Notes under the pieces: model-generated
What the model saw: only the letters and a program-made list of their open reading frames with translations
Database searches by the model: none
What the model was told of the DNA's origin: nothing
Shown: one piece after another, positions 15,583 to 24,700 of the stretch
How positions within the stretch are numbered: position 1 is the first letter of the stretch
Layout of the letters: each line of letters begins with the position of its first letter
Translations under genes and position numbers: made by a program
Source: CAYLNH01 sp964384625
GTDB taxonomy: Bacteria; Verrucomicrobiota; Lentisphaeria; JABSQK01
Assembly: GCA_964384625.1 (NCBI GenBank)
Contig: CAYLNH010000040.1
Span: 1-35,802, forward strand
Direction of reading: 5' to 3'
DNA length: 35,802 nucleotides

Positions 15583-15870
15583 CCCGCACCCGTTCCCCCG
15601 GATGCGGGTGACAGATTTGAACAACACCGGAACGAACGCAACGCCGAACCAGGTCGGGCGAGCAGAGCGAAACCGTTCCAAATCACGGGCGCCGGCCCGG
15701 GATGATGATGTGAGCCCACCTGTTGGTGGGGGCGGGAAGACATTCTGCGGCACGCGAATGCGTGGCTCGGGGGAAGGGTGTTCTTCCCCGGGCGCAACGC
15801 GCCCGGGGGTCTCTTCGGGACCCCGGCAACGAACCACTGCGCCCCCTCGAGAAAGGCGCCCCCGCAAGAC
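15583..15870 (+). ncRNA. Candidate structured RNA downstream of sigma54-type site
   Basis: No coding sequence is supported in 15557-16153. Predicted stem-loops include CCCGCA/TGCGGG (15583-15608), a perfect 10-bp stem with a 3-nt loop (15786-15808) and GGGGTC/GACCCC (15806-15824, competing with the previous stem). It could be a sigma54-dependent small RNA, or just a hairpin-rich repeat. The 3' end is not defined. Bases 15871-16153 hold only a short 8-bp tandem repeat (15907-15927). Confidence 0.25.
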
Positions 15871-15906
15871 ACGCTTGTTGAACTCTTTTGTTAACAGGCC
15901 GTCCCA

Positions 15907-15927
15907 TGGAGTGTTGGAGTGTTGGAG
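15907..15927. repeat. Short tandem repeat (unit TGGAGTGT)
   Basis: Two full copies of TGGAGTGT and a partial third stand in tandem in the gene-free 597-bp stretch between the receiver-kinase and the giant PQQ gene. The function is unknown and the repeat may be slippage-prone. Confidence 0.6.
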
Positions 15928-16153
15928 GATAGTGAGGTACAGCTCAGGATAAGACGGTCAAAAAGAGAAAAATGTCTTTCGGCAGTTGTCTGCGTCCGCT
16001 CCAGTCCTCCGAGCTCAAATCCGATACTCCATATTCGCCGCGTCATAGTCCCGGCCGCCGCGAGGTCGAAAGGCGGTCATTCCGGCAACCTGTGGAATGC
16101 CTGTGATTGCCCCCCTGCTTGCGGTTTTCCGCTCTTCACAGTCTGTCCATCGC

Positions 16154-19100
16154 TCACTTCCCCTTTTTCTTCTTCGTACCTGCTTCAGATTTCGCGTTGC
16201 CGGCCGATTTATAGGCCAGGAGGCGGCCTTTGTTGCGGTTGAACATGACAACCATTCCCGGCAGGCGCAGGGGTTGGAAATGCCGGGGGTCCTCGCCTTT
16301 CTTCATGTCCTGCTTCAGCGGCAAGGTGATCGGGGAGAATTTGCCGTTGGACTGCATCAGCCGGTAGGCATACCCCGAGTACACGGTTCGCTTGCCGACT
16401 TTGCGTGCCTTGGAGGCACGTACCAGAAGGAGTTCCCGGCCGAGGATGAACATGGGATAGGTCCGTTTGTTCGGCATTTTGCCGTCAAACATCACCTTGC
16501 CGGTGGCGGCCTGGATGTAGACAACCTGGTACGGCGGCCGCTGGGAGCGGAGCTGGATGCAGCCGCTGTTCGCGTCGTAATTGATATAGCGGCGGTAGTA
16601 CCGATGCGTATTGCGGTGCACCCGGGGCCAGGCAAGCGCTTTCTTGCCGCTGTTAAACATGATCTTGCCGTCGCTGAGGCGGATCACGGCGTAGGCGTTG
16701 CCGGCAAGTTTGAGCACGCCGTAGTTGGCGGCAACCGGATAGTGGGCGCTGATCTTCAGGTTGGCCGGGCTTTGCCAGATGACTTTTTTCGTTTTGCGGT
16801 CCCGACTGATCAGGCGGCCGCCCGCCAGTTTGACGTCGTCCGGAATCTCCGGCGGCGCGTAGATGCTGCTGCGGCTGGATTGGAACAGGCTCGACGCCTT
16901 TCGGCGATCCACCTTTCTGGTTGTGGCCGTGCCGGTCCAGGTGTCAAACTCCATCAATTTGAGATGGCGGTAATCCTGGGTGTAGCCGAAGGCCCGAATC
17001 CGGCCGCCGCTGATGCGGAACTGCATGTTGCGCAGATTGCCGAGCTGTTGCAGCACGCGCGACTGCTTCCAGAGCGCCCGCTTGGCGAGAAGATCGAAAG
17101 CGGCGACGGAACCGCCGTCCGCCGTCCCGAAGGCCGGGGCGATGCCGCGATCATCACAGCCCTGGATTACAGCGCCGGGCAGGACCGACTTAAACCGGTG
17201 CACCGGCTTGCCGGTGAAGACATCCGTTACCTTGATTTCCGTGGCGGCCCCGTCGGCAATCAGGTTAGTGGGCGGGTTCAGGCGGAAGGTATTGAGCTGT
17301 TTCTTGTCGACCTTCGTCTCCCAGACCTTCTTGCCGGTGGCCATATCGAGAGCGCCCACCCGACCGCTTTGATAGTTCATGTAATACCAGGCGCCGGGCC
17401 GCAGCTGCTGTAGTTGAGAATACCGTCCCGGGATCGCGGAGGTCCACGCCAGCTTCAGCGGCGGTGTCACCAGCAGGGCGTCCGGCCCGCGCTTAGCGCC
17501 GGTGTCGTCCAACTGCCGGGCGACGGCGGTCAACGCCGCCGGTTGCCATTTCGGGTTCGACCGGCGCAATTCGTCGTACGCCGACTCGGCCGAGAGCCTG
17601 TTGCCGGCGGCCAGATAAAGCTTGACCAGCTGCAGGCCCGCATGCCGTCTGGTCGCGGCATCGCCGTGGTCCTGCAGTCGAATGAGCATGGCGGCGGCCA
17701 TGCCGTTCTGTTTGGCTTTGATGTAACGGTCGACGGCCATGAATCCGGCTTTCGACGCTTCCGCCGCGCCGCGGAAGTCGGCGGCATACGCCGCCAGTTC
17801 AGCGGTATCCTCAGCCTTTGCCGCCTCTTCCAAAGCCCCGCTCAGCGAGCGGTTGATCTCAGCGGCAAGCTCTTTGGAGGCGCGTTGGCGGAGAATCTGA
17901 ATGCGTCCCCAGATTGCGGCGCGGCCGGGCACCTGCCAGTTGTCCTTGCCCGCCTGGGCCGGCATCATCCTGCCGGAAGCCGACGCCATGGCGTTGAGAT
18001 ACACCCTCAGTGCGTCATCGGTCTTCTTCCGGTGTTCGAGGTACCGTCCCAGCGCCCACGAGGTCTCCAGTCTCTCCAACTGTGTGCGCGCCAGCGAGGC
18101 GGCCTTTCGCAGCCAGGCCTCGGCGTCGGGCGGCCGGGTCTGGGCATATTCGAAGGCGGCCTGAACGAGGTACTCCCGCGATTTCTCTTTATCCTTGCCG
18201 CCGCCCAGCTTGTCGAAGGCGATCTGCAGGTCGCGCAGCGCGTCCTTGTAGCGGGTCAGCAGGTAGTAGGTGATGCCCCGTTCCAGGTAGGCTTGGGGAT
18301 CCTTCGTCTTGGCGATGCGGGCGTTCAGCCGGTTCATATCGTCGCGGATATCACGGACGAGATAAAGCCGGTCCGGACCGACCACCAGGAGGCCGTCGGC
18401 GACCACATAGAGATTGCCCAGGGAGACCTGGTCGGGGGTCCGCAGATTCACGACGGCGCGCCGTTTACCGGTCGCCGCATCCAGGCGCCAGACCTGGTTG
18501 TGGACGGGCACCAGGATCTCGTCGCCGGCCAGGCAGGCACGGCCGGTCGTACCGGAGACGCCGGCGCTCCAGACGCGCTTGCCGGTGGCCATTTCGAATG
18601 CCATCAGGGCCGTGGCGCCGCCCACGACGAACTGCCGGCCATAGACGCCGACCACATAGTTCACCGCTTTCGGACGTGCCTTCAGCCACACCTGGCGGCC
18701 GGTACCGCGGCTGAGACAGACCATCGTCGGGGCGTCGGTGGGGAAGGCCACGACCCGGGCGTCGTCGCAGAGAACCAGGTCTTCCTTCCAGCCCTTCGGC
18801 AGTTCCGGTATGTTCAGTTCCTCTTTCTCGGGCGCCGGTTTCTTCGGGGCTTCTTTCTTGTCTTTTTTCTTGTCTTTTTTCTTGGTCTTGTCCGCCGCCT
18901 CTTTCTCGGCGGCTTCGGCTTCGGCGGCTCGTTTGCGGGCCTCGGCCTCAAGCCGCATGGCCGCTTCGCGGGTGCTCTCATAGGTGGAAAGCCAAAGCAC
19001 CATCCCGTCGGTCGTGTCAATACAGGCAATGTGGCCGCGGCCGCTGCAGAGATAGGCGTGCACGCCGCGGACAGTCAGGTGGACAGCGCTCTCGGGCGCT

Positions 19101-21379
19101 TCCATCGAGGGCATAGACGAGGCCACCCGGGTCTGCCAGAGAGGCATTCCGCTTTCCGGATCGAGGGCGACGATGTTCAGGCCCAGGTCGTTCTCCATCG
19201 GGACGATCAGTTTGCCGGCGCACTTCACCGGGGCGGCGAGGAAGCGGATGCGGTTGATGGTCCAGTGCCGCAGTTTCTTTTGTTTCGTGGCGGGCTTTTC
19301 TTTCCCGAGCCGGCCTCGGGCGTCGGCCAGCCGCACGCGATACATATTGCCGGGGTTCGCGTGAGTTCCCTGTTTCGGGAACCAACTGGTAGTCCAGCGT
19401 TTCTTCGGGTCATCCCAGTCGTTTACGTAGAGCTGCAGCGCCAGTTCGCCGCCCTGCTTGCCGTCAATCCCCAGATTCGCCCACGGGAAGAGGGCTTCCA
19501 CGAGGTAACCGCCGTCGACCTTGCCGTAGCCGTACTGCGCCGTCAGTTTGCCGGCGGACTTGGGCCGCCGGTTGCGCCGGTGATCGATGATGTAATTGCG
19601 CGGCGTCTTGAATTTCGGGTCGATGCCGGTGGCGGCAAACGCCTGATACATGTTCCAGGACCCACGGGCATCGGCGAGGAAATACTCGATGCTGTCGCCG
19701 CGGAATAACTGGCGGTGGTCTTTGAATTCCATGATCTTGGAGTCGATGACTTTGGTACGGACGACCAGGCCCTGTTCGTTCCAGGCGGCGTAGGCTTCTA
19801 CTTCGAAGTCGCCCTTGGGGTTGGGTTTGCCTTTCAGCGCCAGCCGCAATCCCCTGCCCTGCCAATCCTTCGGGTTGCCGTCGATCTTGATCCGGCGTAC
19901 CAACGGCAGGAGTTTCGCCGGCGACGACCGGTCGATCACCACCTGTTTTCTGGCGCCCAGCTCGCGACCAATCCGCCATTTTAATTTGCCGTTCTTCGCG
20001 TCATAGGCGGAAAGGATATTGCCGATTGCCATCTCCTGGCGTACCCGCTGCCCGTTGCGTACCATTACGGCGAACATACTGGCGACATACGAAGCCTTCC
20101 CATTGGCTTCGATCCGGTACACCGTGTCATCGATCCGGCTCATATCGCGGTTCAGCCGGTAGCCGAAGTTCCACTTGTCCTGGGCGGTCGCCGGTTCGTC
20201 GGCCGGCGGTTTGCCGCGACGCGGGTTGTAGTATCGCCGCGTCGTGCTGTTCTCAACGCGGGCCTTGGCGGTCCAGACCTTCTTGCCCGTTTCCAGGTCG
20301 TAGCAGTAGGTGTTCGGATGCGAACCGTACCAGACGCGGTTCCGGTCAAACAGTACCTGGTCGGTTGGCCGCCAATGATGTTTCCGCATCTTCTCGGTCA
20401 ACTGCGCCGGTGATGACGGATGCGACACATTCAGATGCGCCAGGTTGCCGTAGTAGCGTCGTTGCGGCTGCACGGCAACCTGGTATTTCTGGGTCCACTG
20501 AACCAGCCATTGGGGGTCCTTGGCGCCCTTCTCGAAGGCGGCCATACGCCCGAGCCGGCGGGCATCGCCGTAGGCGGCCGAGACCTCGTCAGCCACCGCC
20601 CGGCGTTGTTCGGCAAGCGCCTTCATCTGCTGTTCAATCGGCTGCCAGCGAGCCGGCACCGGGTCGTTGTGTCGGCGGAAGTCCTCCCAGGCTTTGCGGG
20701 CGCCGACCAGATCGCCGCTGCGCACACAGGCCAGCGCCAGCCGCGGCAGGAGCTGCTGCGGACCGATGTCCGCGTCCGGATGGCGATAACGGATCTCGTC
20801 CAGAATGCGACGGGCTTCCGGGAACTCCTGCTGGTCGAGATGCATGCAGGCCAGCTGGAAGGCGGCGTTGTCGCCGAACGTACTCAGGAACTTGTGCTGG
20901 TAGGCGTCTGCCAGGAGTTCCCTGTCCCGGTTCCGGCGGAACACGTTGAGGCGATGGCGAACGATCGGATCCGACAGCAGCCGGTAGGCCTGCAGGGCTT
21001 CCTCGGGCAATGACATTAGAATCTGGTTGGCCAGCAGTCGCGCCGGCAGGTAATGCACGCCGTCGGCCGTGGCCATGGTCTTGCCGCCGAGCGCCATGGC
21101 TTCTTCGAGCAGACGGAAGACCAGTTCATACTTGCCTTCGGCGGCGAAGGCCTGGGCCTGCATGAAGAGTGCGTTCGCCTGCGAGTCCATCTGGGCCGAG
21201 GCATCGACGGCGGCCGGCACCACCGGCTCCAACTCGGCCTCGGGCTCGTTCGGCGGCGCCGGCGGTTTGGCCCCCAGGCCCGGCATGCCGGCCTCGAACT
21301 GGGCCGACACGGCAAGGGCCAAACCCAGCAGGGAACCGGCGAAAAGCGCCCGCAGACCGGAAAGGACATCATACGTCAT
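16154..21379 (-). CDS. Giant secreted PQQ-propeller/TPR protein with CBM9-like domain
   Basis: About 1741 residues from ATG 21379. An in-frame ATG at 21415 adds 12 residues but lacks a ribosome site. Numbering below is from 21415. A signal peptide ends near VSA-QF (38/39). Then come TPR-like helices (~75-290), PQQ/quinoprotein propeller strands (~320-490, e.g. YDLETGKKVW) and a CBM9-like domain (~505-700, starting KIDGNPKDW). Next are more propeller blades (~720-1080), interrupted by a Lys/Glu-rich coiled insert near 850-895, and TPR repeats (~1110-1310). A second propeller region follows (~1340-1720), and the end is Lys-rich. Recurrent ATGKxVW-type blades suggest a binding or scaffold propeller. 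Bound PQQ or enzyme activity is not shown. Such proteins are common in PVC bacteria without assigned function. Confidence 0.88.
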   Translation of the reverse strand: MTYDVLSGLRALFAGSLLGLALAVSAQFEAGMPGLGAKPPAPPNEPEAELEPVVPAAVDASAQMDSQANALFMQAQAFAAEGKYELVFRLLEEAMALGGKTMATADGVHYLPARLLANQILMSLPEEALQAYRLLSDPIVRHRLNVFRRNRDRELLADAYQHKFLSTFGDNAAFQLACMHLDQQEFPEARRILDEIRYRHPDADIGPQQLLPRLALACVRSGDLVGARKAWEDFRRHNDPVPARWQPIEQQMKALAEQRRAVADEVSAAYGDARRLGRMAAFEKGAKDPQWLVQWTQKYQVAVQPQRRYYGNLAHLNVSHPSSPAQLTEKMRKHHWRPTDQVLFDRNRVWYGSHPNTYCYDLETGKKVWTAKARVENSTTRRYYNPRRGKPPADEPATAQDKWNFGYRLNRDMSRIDDTVYRIEANGKASYVASMFAVMVRNGQRVRQEMAIGNILSAYDAKNGKLKWRIGRELGARKQVVIDRSSPAKLLPLVRRIKIDGNPKDWQGRGLRLALKGKPNPKGDFEVEAYAAWNEQGLVVRTKVIDSKIMEFKDHRQLFRGDSIEYFLADARGSWNMYQAFAATGIDPKFKTPRNYIIDHRRNRRPKSAGKLTAQYGYGKVDGGYLVEALFPWANLGIDGKQGGELALQLYVNDWDDPKKRWTTSWFPKQGTHANPGNMYRVRLADARGRLGKEKPATKQKKLRHWTINRIRFLAAPVKCAGKLIVPMENDLGLNIVALDPESGMPLWQTRVASSMPSMEAPESAVHLTVRGVHAYLCSGRGHIACIDTTDGMVLWLSTYESTREAAMRLEAEARKRAAEAEAAEKEAADKTKKKDKKKDKKEAPKKPAPEKEELNIPELPKGWKEDLVLCDDARVVAFPTDAPTMVCLSRGTGRQVWLKARPKAVNYVVGVYGRQFVVGGATALMAFEMATGKRVWSAGVSGTTGRACLAGDEILVPVHNQVWRLDAATGKRRAVVNLRTPDQVSLGNLYVVADGLLVVGPDRLYLVRDIRDDMNRLNARIAKTKDPQAYLERGITYYLLTRYKDALRDLQIAFDKLGGGKDKEKSREYLVQAAFEYAQTRPPDAEAWLRKAASLARTQLERLETSWALGRYLEHRKKTDDALRVYLNAMASASGRMMPAQAGKDNWQVPGRAAIWGRIQILRQRASKELAAEINRSLSGALEEAAKAEDTAELAAYAADFRGAAEASKAGFMAVDRYIKAKQNGMAAAMLIRLQDHGDAATRRHAGLQLVKLYLAAGNRLSAESAYDELRRSNPKWQPAALTAVARQLDDTGAKRGPDALLVTPPLKLAWTSAIPGRYSQLQQLRPGAWYYMNYQSGRVGALDMATGKKVWETKVDKKQLNTFRLNPPTNLIADGAATEIKVTDVFTGKPVHRFKSVLPGAVIQGCDDRGIAPAFGTADGGSVAAFDLLAKRALWKQSRVLQQLGNLRNMQFRISGGRIRAFGYTQDYRHLKLMEFDTWTGTATTRKVDRRKASSLFQSSRSSIYAPPEIPDDVKLAGGRLISRDRKTKKVIWQSPANLKISAHYPVAANYGVLKLAGNAYAVIRLSDGKIMFNSGKKALAWPRVHRNTHRYYRRYINYDANSGCIQLRSQRPPYQVVYIQAATGKVMFDGKMPNKRTYPMFILGRELLLVRASKARKVGKRTVYSGYAYRLMQSNGKFSPITLPLKQDMKKGEDPRHFQPLRLPGMVVMFNRNKGRLLAYKSAGNAKSEAGTKKKKGK

Positions 21380-21415
21380 ACTGATCCAGAAGCTCCTGTT
21401 CCAAGCCCCATTCAT

Positions 21416-21959
21416 TCAGGCTGATTCGGTTCGCCACGGTACCCGACCTGTCTCCCGCTGTCAAGGATCGCCGCCGGCGCCATCAGAAACGTCGTAACTA
21501 TAACGTTCCCCAGCCTCAGATTTCTCATCCCGCGAGGCATTTCGCGCTGACCGCGGATGCCGCGGCGCTGAGCGGGTAGATATGGGAGTGAGGAACGTGC
21601 AGTCGGACGGCACGGCCAATGGCCCGGGACCTGCCGGCCTCGCCGCCCCCCGAAGAACCGCATGCGGAACAAGTTGTTCCCGGCGGGATAACCACAACCC
21701 ATCGTCGAGCAAAAACGGTTGGACCCCCTGCAGCATTCGGGGCAACACCAGCGTGGTACCTGGGAGGTCGACGCTTCGCTCCAAACATGAAGGTCGGCCC
21801 AGGCCTGTGGCCATCGGTCCCCAGGCTGCTATGCGGCAGCCCCTTCAGCGCGCCCAAACTCGACGAGACACACGACATCTACGCCCCCTGAAGCCGGAGC
21901 TCAGACACGAAAGAGACATAGCCTGTCCGAAAGCCCCCTTACGCAAACGCCATTCCGAG
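21416..21959. other. Gene-free 544-bp stretch, hairpin-rich
   Basis: Open frames exist on the minus strand (e.g. 21525-21878) but lack start signals and have protein-atypical composition (rich in Arg, Pro, Gly and Ser). Short inverted repeats such as ACCAGCGTGGT are visible. It resembles the other repeat-type intergenic DNA here. The promoter of the giant PQQ gene should be in its left part, but I see no clear one. Confidence 0.5.
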
Positions 21960-23057
21960 CTAAACCACTTCAAGATCGTCGCGACTTCCCAGCTTCGGGA
22001 ACTTCTTGTGCGGCTCGGTCTGGTACCAGTAGGTGACCGACGAGATGTCGTCCTGCAGCGGCAGATAGCGGCCTTCACTGCGCCAGCCGAGGGCCTGTAT
22101 CGTCGCGCGGAAGTCCGTTTCAAAGCGAATCGGGTCCATGATGTGGAAACGATACAGCCCGTGTCGTTGACCGACTTCATTGACGCCGCCGAGCGGGTAA
22201 CCGAGGAAAGGCGCGCTGAAGGTGTCCTGGAAGCCCCAGGCGCCGCCGAAGTAGTCCTCTGTGCCGGTGCCGCAAATCGTCGGGAAGTCCTTGTCGCCGT
22301 CGATGAATGCTTTGAATTCGCCTTCGCCCCACCAGCCTTTGTTGTTCTGTTGCCAGCCCATGTAGCAACCGACGTACTGGCCCTTGCCTTTGATACTGTC
22401 GACCAGGACGTAGTCCTCGCCGTACGTCAGCGGGTTACGGCGCCGAAACTGTGCATGGAAATAGGCTTCGTCGTCGCCAACTTCAGTTTCAGTGAAATTG
22501 ACCGCGTAAAAGAAACCGCCGAGGTCTTCGGGCGCGCGGTTCTCAACCGTGATCGTGGCCCGCTTGCGGAACGGCATCGGAAAGTAGCTGTTCATCCCGC
22601 CGGACGGGTTCACATTAATCGGCAGGGCAGTCACGTTCACCCGGGTGCGAAACCCCAGGCAGAAAAAATCCCCGACCGGACATTCCACGCTTGGCATCTT
22701 CTCCCCGTCCCAGTAGAGGCGGATGATAACGTCCCGCAGGGCCTTGTCGCGCAGGGTAATCCAGATGTGCTGGATGCAGCCTGAGCCTTTCACGTCCATG
22801 ATCGTGGTGGTCGATTCGGCCGGCAGAGTAATGCACGGCCGGACCTTCCAGCCCTGACCCAGGTCGCGGGCGCACGGGTTGGGACCGCCCCAGACCTGAC
22901 CGATCTTCTTTACCTCCTGCTGCGGCGTCTTCGACAACTCCGCCATGCCTCCCCTGCCCTTCTCGCCAGAGACGTTTTCCGCTGTGATGGACCGGGTCTT
23001 TGCATTCGAAAGTCTGCTGATGCTGCCCAGGTTCAGGTGCAGTCCGTCAAAACTCAT
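21960..23057 (-). CDS. GH172 (DUF2961) family glycoside hydrolase
   Basis: A 365-residue protein of the DUF2961/GH172 family, whose characterised members cleave or rearrange alpha-D-fructofuranoside and D-arabinofuranoside linkages. The family's catalytic region is visible as GEGEFKAFIDGD (244-255) and GTGTEDYFGGAW (263-274). E245 or E247 and E267 are the candidate catalytic acids. Start MSFDGLHLNL is supported by AAGGAG 6 nt upstream; a frame 17 residues longer has no such site. No signal peptide is seen, so it should act in the cytoplasm on imported oligosaccharides. It is divergent from an AraC-type regulator that probably controls it. The exact sugar is unknown and no transporter is nearby. 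Confidence 0.9.
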   Translation of the reverse strand: MSFDGLHLNLGSISRLSNAKTRSITAENVSGEKGRGGMAELSKTPQQEVKKIGQVWGGPNPCARDLGQGWKVRPCITLPAESTTTIMDVKGSGCIQHIWITLRDKALRDVIIRLYWDGEKMPSVECPVGDFFCLGFRTRVNVTALPINVNPSGGMNSYFPMPFRKRATITVENRAPEDLGGFFYAVNFTETEVGDDEAYFHAQFRRRNPLTYGEDYVLVDSIKGKGQYVGCYMGWQQNNKGWWGEGEFKAFIDGDKDFPTICGTGTEDYFGGAWGFQDTFSAPFLGYPLGGVNEVGQRHGLYRFHIMDPIRFETDFRATIQALGWRSEGRYLPLQDDISSVTYWYQTEPHKKFPKLGSRDDLEVV

Positions 23058-23104
23058 CGTTATCTCCTTTCGGCAGGAACAGGTTGGTACTCGAGAACAT
23101 CGTT

Positions 23105-23180
23105 CCATGATATTCTAATGACCTTGAACCAATGCAAAAGCTAAGTATCTTACGAAAAACTTGGATATTCTTACGGACGT
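23105..23180. promoter_or_regulatory. Direct repeats between GH172 and AraC genes (candidate operator)
   Basis: GATATTCTAATGAC (23109-23122) and GATATTCTTACGGAC (23164-23178) are similar and in the same orientation, 55 bp apart. A looser TATCTTACG lies between them. The area is AT-rich compared with its surroundings. Direct-repeat half-sites are typical of AraC regulators. This is proposed from sequence only. Confidence 0.4.
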
Positions 23181-23288
23181 TTCATCTTGCGGACAAGATT
23201 ATCCCTGGTCGGCAGGCAAGCTGCCGAATACCGGAACCGGAACCGTGCCAGCCACAGGCTGGTCCGCCGATGACGGAACCCCTGAGAC

Positions 23289-24107
23289 ATGAACCCGATT
23301 CGCTTCTTCTGTCCGGAACTGAAGACCAACAACGAACACTTCGCCGTACACGGCCTCGGCTATCTGGAGCCGATGAAGCCCGGCATCGTCGATCGGCCGC
23401 AGGGCACCGGCGATTATCTGTTTATGATGTTCTACGAGCCGGTTCGTCTGGAAACGCCGGTCGGCCGGGACGAGCATCCGTCCTGCACGCTGATGCTGTG
23501 GGAGACCGGCGCCGGCCACTACTACGGCAACCCGGACCGCCGCTGGACGCATACCTGGATTCACTGCGAAGGCTCTTTTGTGGCGCAACAGACGCGGGCC
23601 AATGAACTGACGCTGAATGCTGCTTTTGCCCTGGAAGACCCGTGGCTGTTTGAAGAACCGATTCGCGACATGATCCATGAAACCACGTCGGAACCCGAAC
23701 CGGACGGCGTCATTCTGCAGAATCTCTTTCACAATATGATGCGGCAGTTGGGTCGGCAGGCCCGTCGCAAACAGCGTTCCCCGACGATACCGGGGGAGTT
23801 CCTGGAGCTGCGACACCGGTTGGACACGGAATTCCATGAGCCGTACTCTCTGGACGACCTGTCTGCTGCCGTCGGGCTTTCGGCTTCGCACTTCAGCGCC
23901 CGTTTCCGCGAGTATTTCAGCATGGCGCCCATCGCCTATCTGATCCAGCAGCGCATGTATGCCGCGGGCTATCTGCTGCGGAACCAACGCCAGTCCATCA
24001 AACAGATTGCCCGGCAGGTCGGTTATCACGACGAAGCCTACTTCTCGCGGTTATTCCGTAAATACCACGGTGTGAGTCCGCGTGAATGGCGCCGGCGGCC
24101 CGGATAA
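23289..24107 (+). CDS. AraC-family transcriptional regulator
   Basis: A 272-residue regulator. The N-terminal ~110 residues look like the cupin-type sugar-sensing domain (AraC_binding). The C-terminal ~100 residues form the two helix-turn-helix motifs of the AraC/XylS family: YSLDDLSAAVGLSASHFSARF for the first, and QSIKQIARQVGYHDEAYFSRL with the family signature FSRLFRKYHGVSPREWRR for the second. It is divergent from the GH172 gene with 231 bp between starts, the usual layout for a local sugar-responsive activator. Only a weak ribosome site is seen before ATG 23289, but the domain start fits. Confidence 0.92.
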   Translation: MNPIRFFCPELKTNNEHFAVHGLGYLEPMKPGIVDRPQGTGDYLFMMFYEPVRLETPVGRDEHPSCTLMLWETGAGHYYGNPDRRWTHTWIHCEGSFVAQQTRANELTLNAAFALEDPWLFEEPIRDMIHETTSEPEPDGVILQNLFHNMMRQLGRQARRKQRSPTIPGEFLELRHRLDTEFHEPYSLDDLSAAVGLSASHFSARFREYFSMAPIAYLIQQRMYAAGYLLRNQRQSIKQIARQVGYHDEAYFSRLFRKYHGVSPREWRRRPG

Positions 24108-24113
24108 TCCGAT

Positions 24114-24142
24114 TTGCCCTGTCAACCGATTCCCGCTATAGT
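24114..24142 (+). promoter_or_regulatory. sigma70-type promoter of Cse60-like gene
   Basis: TTGCCC (24114-24119), 17-nt spacer, TATAGT (24137-24142). Predicted start is near 24149, giving a 60-nt leader before ATG 24209. Confidence 0.6.
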
Positions 24143-24208
24143 CACAGCGTGCAACCACATGAATTCGGAGGGACGCCCTGCCCTTCGTAACCCGGAAGGA
24201 GAAGACGG

Positions 24209-24427
24209 ATGCAAGTCAAGATCTTCAACAGCAATGATCCGAAGCAACTCGAAGCGGAAATCAATGCCTTTATTGAAAGTCTCCGCGAGGACGGCGTCAT
24301 GAAAGTGGATACGGTGCGGTTGACCGAAAGCATGGTTTCCGGTCCCAACGGCATGGTCAACCATTTCACGGCCCTGCTTTGTCTCAGCAAGATCGAGGTC
24401 ATGCAGAGTACGCTTCTGGGCGGCTGA
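24209..24427 (+). CDS. Small Cse60-like protein
   Basis: A 72-residue soluble protein, MQVKIFNSND..., with a strong GGAAGGAG site 8 nt before the ATG. Its order of short strand, long amphipathic helix (EAEINAFIESL) and two later strands resembles the small Cse60 family of Bacillus. That family is named after a sporulation gene, but homologues occur in non-spore-formers and the biochemical role is unknown. It has its own promoter and is followed by a strong terminator at 24579-24613, so it is a short independent transcript. The match to Cse60 is by eye and moderate. Confidence 0.8.
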   Translation: MQVKIFNSNDPKQLEAEINAFIESLREDGVMKVDTVRLTESMVSGPNGMVNHFTALLCLSKIEVMQSTLLGG

Positions 24428-24546
24428 TGAAAAGAACTGTTCTTTGCTTCGCGACTGTCGGGCAAAGGAACTTGACGAGTGAATTACGACATGAACATGG
24501 CAACCGCCGTAATCGTCGCCCGCGAGGTCCTGCCGGGTTTCACTGA
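24427..24546 (+). CDS. Possible 39-residue ORF coupled to Cse60-like gene
   Basis: ATG 24427 overlaps the TGA of the preceding gene (TGATG), the arrangement used for translational coupling, and the frame runs 39 codons (MKRTVLCFATV...) before the terminator. The C-terminal half is Arg/Asn/His-rich and I recognise no family. The codons could equally be untranslated 3' RNA. Another frame nearby (24492-24557, 21 codons, MNMATAVIVA...) is also possible. Confidence 0.25.
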   Translation: MKRTVLCFATVGQRNLTSELRHEHGNRRNRRPRGPAGFH

Positions 24547-24578
24547 CGTGCCATGATTCCACAGCACCTGTGACCAAG

Positions 24579-24613
24579 CCCCCGAGGCCATTGTCTCGGG
24601 GGTTTTCGTTTTT
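24579..24613 (+). terminator. Rho-independent terminator after Cse60-like gene
   Basis: Perfect 8-bp stem CCCCCGAG (24579-24586) / CTCGGGGG (24595-24602) with an 8-nt loop, followed by TTTTCGTTTTT. It is the clearest terminator in the window. Confidence 0.92.
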
Positions 24614-24700
24614 GTCCGGTGCCAGTGGTCGAAAGCCATTTGCCACCCCCCTCCCTTGAACCACGCTTTCAGCGAGGAGTCAGAGATTCACAGAGGCCGG

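Noticed and set aside
17414..19708. Plus-strand open frame of ~760 codons opposite the giant PQQ gene
   Set aside because: It is antisense to a gene with clear signal peptide and propeller motifs. Its composition is biased (Gly, Val, Gln, Arg) and it has no start signal. Such frames arise easily in high-GC DNA.
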